Shown here: positions 41,701 through 52,281 of the stretch, piece by piece
Layout: each line of letters starts with the position of its first letter
Numbering within the stretch: the first letter of the stretch is position 1
Origin: Rosa chinensis
Taxonomy: Eukaryota; Streptophyta; Magnoliopsida; Rosales; Rosaceae
DNA: 64,000 nt
Assembly: GCF_002994745.2 (NCBI RefSeq)
Contig: NC_037093.1
Location: forward strand, 50,510,384 to 50,574,383
Reading direction: 5' to 3'
Notes under the pieces: model-generated
What the model saw: the letters and a program-made list of their open reading frames with translations, nothing else
Told to the model about the DNA's origin: nothing
The model's database searches: none
Translations under genes and position numbers: made by a program

Positions 41701-42094
41701 GTGTCCATTCCTAAACTCAATTTGCTTGTGGGGCTAAAATCCTAACAAGTGGTATCAAAACTTTAATTCAAAGTTGTGGCAGTTTGTTTGAGATTCAGGG
41801 CACCAAAGAGTTTTACAATTCAACAACTGATGGCAAATGCAACATTACTCTTTGGCAGAAGAGAGAAAAGGATTTCTTACCCAACAAGTCTTAGTTAGAG
41901 CTTTAGTAGGCAAGGATGGAAAGCTAGAAGGAATAGAAGATGATAAGTGAGAGGAGCTGGAGTCACACTGTGTTAGCACGGTACGGCTGTATATGGCTGA
42001 TGACATTATCAGCAATATGTTACGGATGAAGATATTCTCTGCTGGCTCAATGGGAGGAGTTGGAAAAACCCTATCTTGCATAAAGTCTGACCAA
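41701..42094 (+). pseudogene. Older copia remnant, part 1: primer site and gag start
   Basis: TGGTATCAAAAC (41760-41771) resembles the initiator-tRNA-Met primer binding site of copia elements, after what looks like an LTR end. Reading on, the sequence encodes a broken gag: TLWQKR-, FLTQQVLVRALVGKDGK, EELESHCVSTVRLYMADDII. It stops at ACCAA (42090-42094), where a younger copia has inserted. Confidence 0.6.
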
Positions 42095-42298
42095 TGTTGT
42101 AAATGATAATGATTATTCATGCAATAGGTATTGCTTAATGTATGCGATTGACAGACTCGTAATGTATGCCATTGACATACTTGTAATGTGCGATTGATTA
42201 GTATAGCTATTATGTATTGCCTTTTGTATACATGATGTAACCCTATATAAACCTCATGGTGAGATGAATACAATACAATTATCCAATTCTCTACAACA
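42095..42298 (+). repeat. 5' LTR of the complete copia (204 bp)
   Basis: TGTTGTAAATGATAATG to CTCTACAACA, containing CCCTATATAAACC (TATA box, 42240-42252). Relative to the 3' LTR it lacks one of the tandem copies of a 25-bp ATTGACAGACTCGxAATGTATGC unit. Confidence 0.93.
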
Positions 42299-43051
42299 CG
42301 TTATTAGCACGATACTCTAACCCAAGCCCTAGCCGAAAAAAAAAATCTAACACCTGAAATTTCTTTCACCAAAAATTGCCGCAAACTCCTACCCCTTGCT
42401 AGCCATACCGTGCACTTCTCCTGTATCCCTTGAGTACTCGTGTGCCTCCTACTGGCCATGCAGCATCGTCGCACGCCTGCTGCCCCTGCAGCACGCTCAT
42501 TCCTGTGCAGATCAGCCTATTTACACGCCCCTAAACGTCTTGATCGGGACCTCAGATAAAAATCCTTCCTTCATCAAAGTTGTTCGTCTCTGCCTCTACT
42601 ATCTGACCTACAAATTTCAGCCCTATTGGAGTCATTTTGAGATCTGTACACCATTCGAAGTGGGAGATATTCAGAAGCGAATCTGCTCTGAATTTCAACA
42701 AGTAAGTTTTAAAGATTAAAGTTTCTGCTTTCTTGTCTTTTAAATTTCTTTATTTTCTGCAGGATTTTCAATATACGAACATAGGTTCGATTATTTAATA
42801 AAGCGAAATTGTGGGGATTCACGCTTAACAAACTAAAAGTGTTCGTATGAACTAAGAGTGTTCATAATGCTCGGACTAAGAGCGTCCGTAAGCATCAAAT
42901 TGTGACCATATTAAAACATTATTGTTTGGTCTAATCCAAAAGAGATTCTTGGAAATTGTTTTCTTGGTAGCATAGCTAGGAAATCTTATTATTTTAGTTT
43001 TCGTGGAAGTTTAGCTCCGAAACTAATATATCTTCTCTTCTTATTTTCAGG

Positions 43052-44160
43052 ATGTCAAATGAACCTAGACTCGACTTTCCCATGCTTGACTCAACAGGCT
43101 CGGATTACCATAGTTGGGTAACCGATGTTGAGAACCACCTCACTTCAAAAGGAATATTACCCATAATCCAGGCACCTAACCAGGATTGTGTGTTCGTGTG
43201 AACACCTACAAAGCATGCTCAAGCAGTTATCTTGATGCGACGCCATATGGACAAGGCACTCAGATTGGAGTATATGTCAATCAAGGATGCAAGAGAGCTA
43301 TGGGTAGCACTAGAATAGCGCTTTAGCAATGTCCAAGATCCCTCCTCCCTGACTTGAAGGTTCAATGGAACAATCTGCGCTTTGCTGATTTCAAGTTTGT
43401 TGCTGAATATAATTCAGAAGCTTTTCGCCTACAGTCCATGTTGAGGTTTTGTGGACAACTTGTCACAAAGCAAAAGCTAATTGAGAAAACTCTCTCCACC
43501 TTCCTCGTTTCAGCCATTGTGGTATCAAAGCAATACCGCACTGAAGTCAATGCTGGACGGATCACGAGGTTTCATCAGCTTATCAATCTCATATCTGTAG
43601 CTAAGAAACATGATAACATACTCGTGAGGAATTATAATTTAAGGCCCATTGGAACTAAAAGCATTCATGAGGCGAATTATAATGCACCCAAAAGAGGGTG
43701 CAAGGAGCGGAACCCTAAGAATAAGGGATATGAGGGACGTATGGGTCCATATAACCGCCCTAACAAGGAAGGAAACCACAGGTTTGGTGCAGATACACGT
43801 GGTGGCAATTCCACACGTGGGAGAGGTGGTTGTGGTGGTGGCGCCATGGCTCGTGGTGGAGGCACCATACGTCGTGGTGGTGGCACCAACCCTCCTAGGG
43901 AACGCCCACAATGTGCACCTCAGTTAAAGGGAGGCAACCATAATGACATGTGTCATCTATGTGGATCAAGTGAGCATTGGTTCAAGCAATGCAAGGCAAG
44001 CGAGCAACTAGCTTCAAGATACAGGGCATACAGGGACCTGAGAGAGCAAGAAGTGTACCTTGCAGAAGAAGAAGAAGAAAATGGTGGAGACATCCATCTC
44101 ACCATAGAGGACTTCAAAGATGACAATGAAGTGCACAAGGATGCCGCAGACTTTGATTAA
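43052..44160 (+). pseudogene. Gag of the complete copia, two stops and a frameshift
   Basis: The ATG at 43052 opens MSNEPRLDFPMLDSTGSDYH, a copia gag N-terminus. It meets TGA at 43199-43201 and a TAG near 43317, followed by a frame change near 43340. From 43354 the frame is open for 268 codons: VQWNNLRFADFKF, a Gly/Arg-rich RNA-binding tract (RGGGTIRRGGG) and the zinc knuckle CHLCGSSEHWFKQC (C-x2-C-x4-H-x4-C, complete). It ends with an acidic tail and TAA at 44158-44160. The capsid would not be made as one protein. Confidence 0.88.
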
Positions 44161-44514
44161 ATTAGTCCTTTTATTTTCCAAGAACTTTTGTAATGGCAAT
44201 ATGCCTTAGTCAATAAATGACAATTGTATTAAACTCTTTCTTATGCGGTGCACCCAATGAAATATGATGTCTAGGAAAGTCATTGAGATTAATGGTACTT
44301 AAGAGAGCCTCGCTCCACCAACATCTCTCTCTACTTTCCTGTTCATATTTGATTAGAGTTACCAAACGGATAGAGTAACTACAATGTGTCTTAGTTTGAT
44401 TTTATTTTGGATTAGACTTTTGGGACCTTTGATGTAATCATTGGCTATCTTTATTAATAAAGTATCGTATTATTATTCGATGTCATGGACATGTTTTAAA
44501 TCCGAACTTTATTA
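44161..44514. other. Gap between gag and pol of the copia, no intact frame
   Basis: This 350-bp AT-rich stretch has several stops in every frame. It may include a once-translated linker, but nothing is recognisable. Confidence 0.4.
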
Positions 44515-47500
44515 TTGTTCAGTACGTTTCCTGGAGAGTTGGAATGCCTTGTTGATAGTGGCACCACACATACTATATTGCGACCTAGGCAACTATTTCT
44601 ATGGATGACGCCTAGTTGATCTTCTGTGACTACGATGGCTGGACCATCACAATTGATTCATGGTCGAGGACCAGCTCAATTTATGTTGCCAAATGGCACA
44701 AGTATTAATGTCACTGAAGCTCTATATGTTCCTAGGGATGGAAGGACCCTATTGAGTTTTAAAGATATAAGAGCCAATGGTTTTCATGTGGAAACACATT
44801 GTGAGAATGGACAAGAGTTCCTTTGCATCACCTCTAATGACTACGGACATAAACGAGTATTAGAGAAACTTATGTGTCGATCTAGTGGGTTATATGCAAC
44901 CACTATTCGAATTATTGAATCCAACCAAGTCATGAGAGATGACTTATGGGATTCTGACACATATAGGCTTTGGCATGACCGTTTGGGACACCCAGGTCGT
45001 GATATGATGATCCGTATATTAAAGACTTCACATGGACATCCATTTTTCAAAACTAAAACAAGTCTGAACTGAAATTCGATCCAAGGTAGGGCTAGCGCCT
45101 CCTACTCCCTGCTGGCCAAAAGTGGTATTGACGCCACCAATACCTCCTTGGTTCCTTTTTCTACTTCTAAAGTCAATTATGACTTCGTGGCTCAACCGAA
45201 TACTTCCCTGGTTGCTTCTAAAGCCCATCTTTCGTTTTGCAAAGCCTACTCTTTAGCAAAATTAGGATCGATACCATCCTATGCAAAGGACACTAAAGAA
45301 AATATTTCATTCTTACAAAGAATCCAAGGTGATATTTGTGGACCTATTCAACCAACTTGTGGACCATTTAGATATTTTATGGTGTTCGTTGATGCATCGA
45401 CACGATGGTCACATGTCATGCTATTGTCCACAAGAAACGCTACATTTGCTAAACTGCTAGCACAAATTATTAAATTAAGGGCTCACCACCCTGATTATCC
45501 CATTAAGTCAATCCGTCTTGACAATGCTGGAGAGTTTACATCAAAAAAGTTTGATGAATATTGCATGTCCATTGGGATTGAGGTTGAACACCCTGTTCCC
45601 CATGTTCACACCCAAAATGGTCTCGCAAAAGCTGTCATTAAAAGACTTCAAATGGTCGCTAGAGCTTTGGTTATGCGCACCAATCTCCCTGTTTCTGCTT
45701 GGGGCTATGCAATATTGCATGCAGCTGTGCTTATTCGTCTAAGGCCTACTACCACTCAACCCTTTTCTGCGTCCCAGATGGTTACTGGATATGAGCCTGA
45801 TGTTTCACATTTACGCATATTTGGGTGTACAGTTTATGTGCCAATTGCACCGCCACAGCGCACCAAAATGGGTCCTCAAAGACGATTAGGCATTTATGTT
45901 GGATATGACTCTCCAACCATTATCCACTACTTAGAACCCTTGACAGGTGATCTATTTACCGCTAGATTTGCAGATTGTCACTTTGATGAGACAGTCTTCA
46001 CGTCGTTAGTGGGAGATAGGAACAATAATGTTCAACAGGAACGACAGGAATTGTCGTGGTCTGTCCCCACTTTGTCTCATCTTGATCCCGGAACCGCACA
46101 GTCCTAAATTGAAGTATGGAGAATTCTCGATCTTCAGAACGTAGCAGACTCTATTCCTGATGCGTTTTCTGATATCGCTAAAGTGATAAGATCATATATA
46201 CCTGCTGCAAACGTGCCTGCAAGGATTGATGTCCCTAAAAATCATGGACATGGCGCCACCCCTAGGGGTATTGGGCATGGCGCCTCCACCACTAATAGTG
46301 ATGGCAATATGGCTCAGGCCGGGCTCCCAGCAAGGAAAAATGGGAGGCCCAAAGGTTCGATGGATTCTCGCCCGATAAAGAAAGCGAGTTTGGCACAGAA
46401 AGATCCATTAATCATCAACATAAATAACCCGTCTCATGAAGATATTCCGGATTATGGTTATGTCAAAGAGACATCATTGGGGGATGCTCAAATGTTAGAA
46501 CCAATTCCAGGGAATAGGGAGATCTCCATGAATTACACTAGTGAACATGAGACGTTGAATCGAGATTCTATTATCCTTGATGATGTGTTTGCATATTCTA
46601 TTGCTCAAGGAATTATAGAACACGATGATGTCGAACCTTGCTCCGTTGAGAAATGTCAACGAAGAGCAAACTGTCCTAAATGGAAAGATGCGATCCAGGT
46701 TGAATTGGATTCACTAACAAAGAGACATGTATTTGGGCCTATAACGCTGACACCCCCAAGTATAAAGCCTGTTGGCTATAAAAGGGTCTTTGTTAGAAAG
46801 CGTAATGAGAAAAATGAGGTTGTTAGATACAAAGCCCGCCTTGTGGCGCAAGGTTTCTCACAACACCCTGGAATCGACTACGAGGAGACATATTCTCCCG
46901 TAATGAACGTTATAACGTTCCGCTACCTTATCAGTTTGGTAGTTTCTGAAAAACTTGACATGCAGCTTATGGATGTGGTTACAGCATATCTCTATGGGGA
47001 TCTACATTCAGAGATATATATGAAGGTTCTAGATGGACTTCAATTACCCAAGTCAAGTTGCTCTAAACCACGGAGCGCGTTTTCAATAAGATTGAGACGC
47101 TCACTATATGGATTGAAACAATCCGGACGGATGTGGTATAACCGTCTAATTGACTACTTGATTGAGAAGGGATATGTCAATAATGAAATATGCCCATGAG
47201 TGTTTATAAAGAGGACAAGTTCCGGATTTGCAATTGTAGCAATGTATGTCGATGACATGAACCTAATTGGAACTCTAGATGAGTTAAAGGAAACTGCTAA
47301 GTACTTGAAATCCGAATTTGAGATGAAAGATCTTGGGAAAACACGGTTTTGTCTCGGACTAGGACTCGAGCACCGTAGTGATGGGATTATGATCCATCAG
47401 TCAGCATATACTCAAAAATTATTAAGGCGCTTTAATGAAGATAAAGTAAAGCCTATGAGTACTCCCATGATCGGTCGTAGTCTTGAGCCTGAAAAAGATC

Positions 47501-48325
47501 TGTTTCGTCCAAGGGATGAGGACGAAGACTTATTAGAGGCTGAAGTGCCCTATCTAAGTGCAATATGTGCATTATTGTACTTAGCTCAATGCACAAGACC
47601 GGACATCTCATTCGCAGTGAACTTGTTAGCTAGGCATAGTTCTGCGCCAACACGCCGCCATTGGATTGGCATAAAGAGAATCTTTTGATACTTGAGAGGT
47701 ACGATTGATATGGGCTTGTTCTATCCCTACAGAGAGAAAAGAAATAACGGAAGTGTGGGATCGGACTCCATAAGGCAAAACGCCACCTTCCGTGCTCCTC
47801 CTCCCTTCCATCAAAATTACAACGATGTCTTGATGGGTTTTGCTGATGCAGGGTATCTCTCTGACCCTCATAAAGGTCACTTCCCAACAGGTTATGTCTT
47901 TACCATGGGAAGCACTGCGATATCTTGGAGATCTACAAAGCAGACCCTTGTTGCTACTTCCTCAAATCATGCAGAGATTATCGCTCTACATGAAGCGAGA
48001 ATGCATATAGCTAAGGTCTGTAGTTAGACACATTCGAGGAACTTGTCGTTTGAAGTCTACCACAGATGAACCTACATGCATTTATGAAGATAATGTAGCT
48101 TGTATTGAGCAAATGAAGTTAGGTTTCATCAAGGGCGACAACACCAAGCATATATCGCCTAAGTTCTTTTACAATCAGCAACAACAAACACTTCTACATA
48201 TTGAAGTGAACCAAATCCATTCAGAGGATAATGTAGCGGACTTGTTTACCAAGTCATTACCTAAATCCAGCTTCGAGAAACATGTGAAGAGCATCGGATT
48301 AAGAAAGTTATCTGAACTCCCATAA
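44515..48325 (+). pseudogene. pol: Pol of the complete copia (protease-integrase-RT-RNase H), decayed
   Basis: Blocks in order: protease LVDSGTTHTILR (about 44550); integrase zinc finger LWHDRLGHPGRD (44970); integrase core GDICGP (about 45328), RLDNAGEF (about 45515) and NGLAKAVIKRL. The catalytic Glu expected there is Lys (AAA at 45628-45630). RT follows with YKARLVAQGFSQHPGIDYEE, LYGLKQSGRMWYNRL and MYVDDMNLIG. A TGA at 47197-47199 splits it. RNase H has LMGFADAGYLSD, CIYEDNVACIEQ and EDNVADLFTKSLP. Further stops occur at 45070, 46105, 47686 and 48025. The order protease-INT-RT-RH defines Ty1/copia. Confidence 0.9.
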
Positions 48326-48699
48326 TTGTAGAAATCAGGGGGAGACCTTGACATCAGGGGGAGGTATAATGTCTACATGTTCGATCTCGAAAAGTGAAGG
48401 ACGTGTTGTGCTCTTTTTGCCCTTCGACCAGGGTTATTTTTGTCTCACAGAGTTTTTGTTACCTGGCAAGGTTTTTAGTGAGAAAACGATCAAAACATCA
48501 TCATTGAGTTTGAGCTGCACAAGGGGGAGTGTGGAAGGATGTCGACTACTCCATATTCATGCGCGTTGTGCTCTTTTTCTCTTTCGACCAAGGTTGTTTT
48601 TTCCCACAGGGTTTTTATTAGTTGGCAAGGTTTTTGACGAGGCAACTTAGAAGCGCATAGCAGAGGCAACACTATTGACATGGAATATCCAAGGGGGAG
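48326..48699 (+). repeat. 3' leader of the copia with a duplicated block and two purine tracts
   Basis: A block of about 130-140 bp (GTTGTGCTCTTTTT...CTTTCGACCA...GGCAAGGTTTTT) occurs at about 48405-48480 and again at 48566-48640. Each is followed by AAGGGGGAG (48521-48529 and 48691-48699). The second tract is the one next to the LTR. Confidence 0.7.
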
Positions 48700-48928
48700 T
48701 GTTGTAAATGATAATGACTATTCATGCAATAGGTATTGCTTAATGTATGCCATTGACAGACTCGCAATGTATGCGATTGACAGACTCGTAATGTATGTCA
48801 TTGACATACTTGTAATGTGCGATTGATTAGTATAGCTATTATGTATTGCCTTTTGTATACATGAAGTAAACCCTATATAAACCTCATGGTGAGATGAATA
48901 CAATACAATTATCCAATTCTCTACAACA
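48700..48928 (+). repeat. 3' LTR of the complete copia (229 bp)
   Basis: Same ends as 42095-42298, but with an additional 25-bp tandem unit (around 48766-48790). Other differences are few, such as GATTATTC against GACTATTC. Confidence 0.93.
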
Positions 48929-49320
48929 ACCAACAAGTTATGATAAAGCGACAACTGTAGACGCTGAAGATGCATGACGACAATAATCTCATGGACCACA
49001 TGAACGTGTTCGATCAATGGATGCTTGGATCAACTGCAGAAAGTTGATGTGAATAGGAAGAAGCTAAGGCTCGTTTACTTCTTACCTAGCTTCCCAAATT
49101 GTATAAAAATCTGGTGATTTTTACCTAGTTTTATTATCATAGTGAAATAACAAATATCTTGGGTGGACGTAGGCAAGTTATTTGCTGAACCACATTAAAT
49201 CTTGTGTTAACTATTTTTCATATTTATTTGTTTGTTCTGCTTTATTGTGGTTGTTATGGGATGTGTTTATTCCTAAATCTTGATTCGTTCTTGGGATTAA
49301 AATCCCAATATAGACTAGCA
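48929..49320 (+). pseudogene. Older copia remnant, part 2: gag continuation
   Basis: After the ACCAA duplication the older gag resumes (AACAAGTTATGATAAAGCG...). It encodes a degenerate TLKMHDDNNLMDHMNVFDQ, then RLVYFLPSFPN, matching the middle of copia gags. Bases 49235-49310 (GTGTTTATTCCTAAATCTTGATT...) resemble 41705-41750, so they may be related LTR sequence. Joining 42094 and 48934 gives a continuous remnant. Confidence 0.6.
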
Positions 49321-49679
49321 TGCATTTATGTTGAAAGAAGAAACAAACTTTTTTAAATACAAGTCATCTTCCAAGAGTCCAGATGAAAAATCCAAATGTC
49401 GAAGACTCGAGAGTCTTCCTCATAACAAAAGAACTGACTATACTATAGAACAAAACTTGACTCTCTAAAGCGTTCATTTCTATATTCATTACAATAATTA
49501 AATTTCCTGAATTTTCAGTACGTAGCATGTATGCGTATAGTTCCTCTTTGCATATTCTGCATGCTATGCTATTTTTTGTAATCCCTTCATGTCAGAGAAC
49601 TTTATAAAACCTCTTGCGTAATTGAATTGAAAGATATAACATCAAAACTGGTCAATATATACCAGGAAAGAAGTCAGAA
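49321..49679. other. Intergenic, no gene seen
   Basis: AT-rich sequence between the copia remnant and the LRR pseudogene; nothing further recognised. Confidence 0.4.
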
Positions 49680-50950
49680 GCACCTCATCACCAAGAGCAG
49701 AGGCTGAAGCTCTCATAAGCTGGAAGAACAGCTTTGATTCTGCATCCCATTCTCTCAATTCATGGTCCCTCATAAATTTAAACAACCTCTGCAACTGGAC
49801 CTCCTTTGTCTGTGACACCAAAACCAAAACAGTTTCCCAGATTGACCTCTCAAATTTCAACCTCAATGCAACACTAACAGGATTGGACCTCACCCAATTT
49901 CTAAATCTCACCCATTTCAACCTCAATGGCAACAATTTCACAGGGGCAATAATTGGCAACCCCACCAAGCTCACAACTAGGGATTTGGGCAACAATCTTT
50001 TTGCACAGGAAGTGCCTGTGGAAATGGGGAAGCTAACGCGGGTTGAGTATTTTAGTCTTTACAGCAACAATCTCAGCAGTGCCATTCCATATCAGCTGGA
50101 CAATCTGGAAAAGGTACAATATTTGGTTCTTGGAAGTAACTACTTAGAGCCTGCTGATTGGTCTAAATTCTCTGTTTTTCCTGTTTTGACATACCTTAAC
50201 CCCACCAGAGATTGGGAACATGATTTCGTTGTCTGTCTTTGATGTCAACACAAACCAATTTGAGGGGAGTTGCCAGAGACCATTTATCTCCTCACAAACC
50301 TCCAAGGCTTTTCTGTGTACCATAATAAGTTGTCCGGAAGTATTCATAGTGATTTTGGGAAGTATAATCCTAACTTGGAATATCTTAACTTCAGGTAACA
50401 AAGTCTCTAGAGAATTGCCACAAGAACTGTGTAGTGGATTTGCTTTGTAATTTTTCACAGCGAATGATAACAGCTTTACAGGGTCATTGCCCGAGTGCTT
50501 GAGATTTTGTTCAGCATTAGTTCTAGTGTGGCTTGATCAGAACAAATTCACTGGTAACATTGCCAATGCATTTGGTACACATCCCAGCCTTAAGTACGTT
50601 TCTCTCAGTAGCAATCAATTTCTCAGTCATGTCTCACCAGAATGGGGAGAATACAAAAATCTCACTTGCTTACTGATTGATAGAAATAAAACATCCGGTG
50701 AAATACCGGTTGAGCTTGGGAAGTTGATCAACTTGGAGAAGCTCAGTCTTGACTCTAATGACTTGACTGGACACGTTCCACCTCAATTGGGAAACTTAGG
50801 CATGTTGTTCAGTCTCCACCTGAGCAATAATCATCTGATGGGGGGGTCCCTCAGAATCTAAGCAATTTGACTATGCTTCAGGAACTTGATTTATCTGGAA
50901 ACCATTTGACAAGAACTATACCAGCAGAGCTTGGTGGTTTGAAGTGGTAA
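49680..50950 (+). pseudogene. LRR receptor-kinase pseudogene (ectodomain only, internally deleted)
   Basis: Similarity to the intact gene begins at AGCAGAGGCTGAAGCTCTC (the AEALxxWKNSF N-terminus of the mature ectodomain). It runs through LNNLCNWTSFVCDT, DLTQFLNLTHFNLNGNNFTG and LTRVEYFSLYSNNLS. Near 50200 it jumps to sequence matching the later LRRs, so a large block of repeats is deleted. It continues via SALVLVWLDQNKFTGNIANAFG and GEIPVELGKLINLEKLSLDSN to about 50950. Signal peptide, transmembrane segment and kinase are absent, and several stops and shifts occur (50240, 50450, 50860). Confidence 0.9.
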
Positions 50951-51434
50951 CCATAGCAGGAAGTCTTCGGAGAAGACAAATTCCAGGAGAATTAGAGACA
51001 CTGGCCCTGGCATGAATATCAGCATGCCATATTTCTTTCTCTATATATGAACATGTTGGACTTGAGAGTAATTGAAATATTGCAGAAAATGTTTGCAATT
51101 AATCAAGATGATTCCCAAAGGGTGATAATCAATGTCATCTTGCTTGAGAAGGTTCACCAAAACAGCAGAATGAGATTCAATTTCCAAATGCATGATTGAT
51201 AGGTCCAAGGCAAGCTTCATCTCATAAAACAAGCCCCAGGCTTCAGCTTGCAGAACTTCTCCAAACCCAATATTCTACATAAAGCCACTAACCCAGTTAC
51301 CAGAGGAGTCTCTAATGAGACCACCAGCACCAATGCTTCCATTTCCAGATTTTGACCCGTCAAAGTAAGTTTAAAATGACCAGGCATAGGTTTGTTCCAA
51401 GATAGCAACTCCACTTGAACACTTCTAGAGAGAA
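50951..51434 (-). pseudogene. LINE RNase H (RVT_3) remnant
   Basis: On the minus strand, SWNKPMPGHFKLTLTGQNLE (51355-51414) is followed by EAWGLFYEMKLALDLSIMHLEIESH (about 51155-51240). These match the G-x-x-K-x-N-x-D-G, A-E-x-x-A-L and E-x-D/H motifs of LINE RNase H tails, with the Asp residues eroded and one frameshift near 51330. No tail was found, and polymerase sequence is absent. Confidence 0.6.
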
Positions 51435-51452
51435 TAGACTTTTGACTTGCTT

Positions 51453-51890
51453 CTCTTTTTTTTTTTTAGTACTGAAACGTAAAGGACAAACCAAATTCTA
51501 ATCATCATAATCATCATCGATCATCATCATCATCATCATCAGGTTGTACAAATTACTAGTTCAATGTTCTGCTACATAGTTGCATTTAATGCCGAAAGTA
51601 CTCTATTTAGACATGCTCAAACTCGTTTACAGAACTGAATCTAGGTTCAAACACGAGGCGGAGGCGGCATGCCACGAGGCTGTCCATACAAAGGAACACC
51701 ACCAGGTGGAGGAGGCATCCCAGGACGAGGCGGTGGACCTTGCATTCCAGGCCGCGGCGGAGGCGGTGGACCCCTCATCATCTGGCCAGGAGGCCCCATT
51801 GGTCTCTGAGCAAACTGCATTGGTGGAGGGTCTGGAAACTGAGGTGGACCGCGCTGGTATCCCGCCATCTGCGGCGGCCCCTACTCTATT
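51453..51890 (-). pseudogene. SmB: Processed pseudogene of snRNP-associated protein B (SmB), C-terminal part
   Basis: The insert lies between two identical 18-bp copies of TAGACTTTTGACTTGCTT (51435-51452 and 51891-51908). On the minus strand it reads the Pro/Gly/Met-rich tail of SmB (PPQMAGYQRGPPQFPDPPPM, GPPGQMMRGPPPPPRPGMQG), a stop after PPPPRV at 51647-51649, a 3' UTR of about 180 bp and a poly(A) tail (T run at 51456-51469). The Sm fold of the N-terminus is missing. It is a 5'-truncated retrocopy made by LINE machinery. The open tail frame is 73 codons from the internal Met, with no sign of its own promoter. Confidence 0.87.
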
Positions 51891-51908
51891 TAGACTTTTG
51901 ACTTGCTT

Positions 51909-52281
51909 TAAACCATTCATAGGCATATCCTTGGATAACATCAGAAAAGTTAAAAGGAACACAAAAACTTGATTCAAAAATTTCCTTGATACAAAGTGAT
52001 ATTAGTTGTCGGTTAGGAATTTCAGCTCTCACTGTCTAAAAAAAATCAAAAGGTTAAAACATGAAACACGGGGCACTCATTCATAGGTGAAGTTTGTATT
52101 GCATTCAAAAGAAAAACTACAGGTCAAGTGGACTGACTTGCTGAATGAGTTTCCCAAGTCGTTTTAAGTCTCTTCAAAACTATTCAGAGAACTTAAAAAA
52201 TCAACCTCTTGCTTCAAAATTGATCCTCTCCTGGTGTAGATTCCTCCTTCCGTGCAGCTTTATTGGATCGAGCACAACATC
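51909..52281 (+). promoter_or_regulatory. Upstream region and 5' UTR of the intact receptor kinase
   Basis: This 370-bp stretch between the SmB retrocopy and the start codon has no gene. An A/T-rich block and a TCCTCTCCTGGTGTAGATTCC-type leader precede the ATG. I cannot point to a convincing TATA box. The SmB retrocopy insertion puts foreign sequence within 400 bp of the start. Confidence 0.35.

Larger units (their letters stand above)
42095..48928 (+). mobile_element. Complete Ty1/copia retrotransposon, inactivated
   Basis: LTRs at 42095-42298 and 48700-48928 are flanked by ACCAA (42090-42094 and 48929-48933). Inside, in order, are a leader with two possible short introns, gag (43052-44160), protease, integrase, RT and RNase H (about 44515-48325), then a repeat-rich 3' leader and the purine tract AAGGGGGAG (48691-48699). 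The element has stops in gag, between coding blocks and inside RT. The third catalytic residue of integrase is also lost. It sits inside an older copia gag. Confidence 0.93.

Noticed and set aside
43639..43911. Thr-rich minus-strand ORF opposite copia gag
   Set aside because: Shadow of the Gly/Arg-rich tract of gag.
51627..51977. 116-codon minus-strand ORF overlapping the SmB retrocopy
   Set aside because: Runs across the target duplication into flanking DNA in a frame different from SmB.
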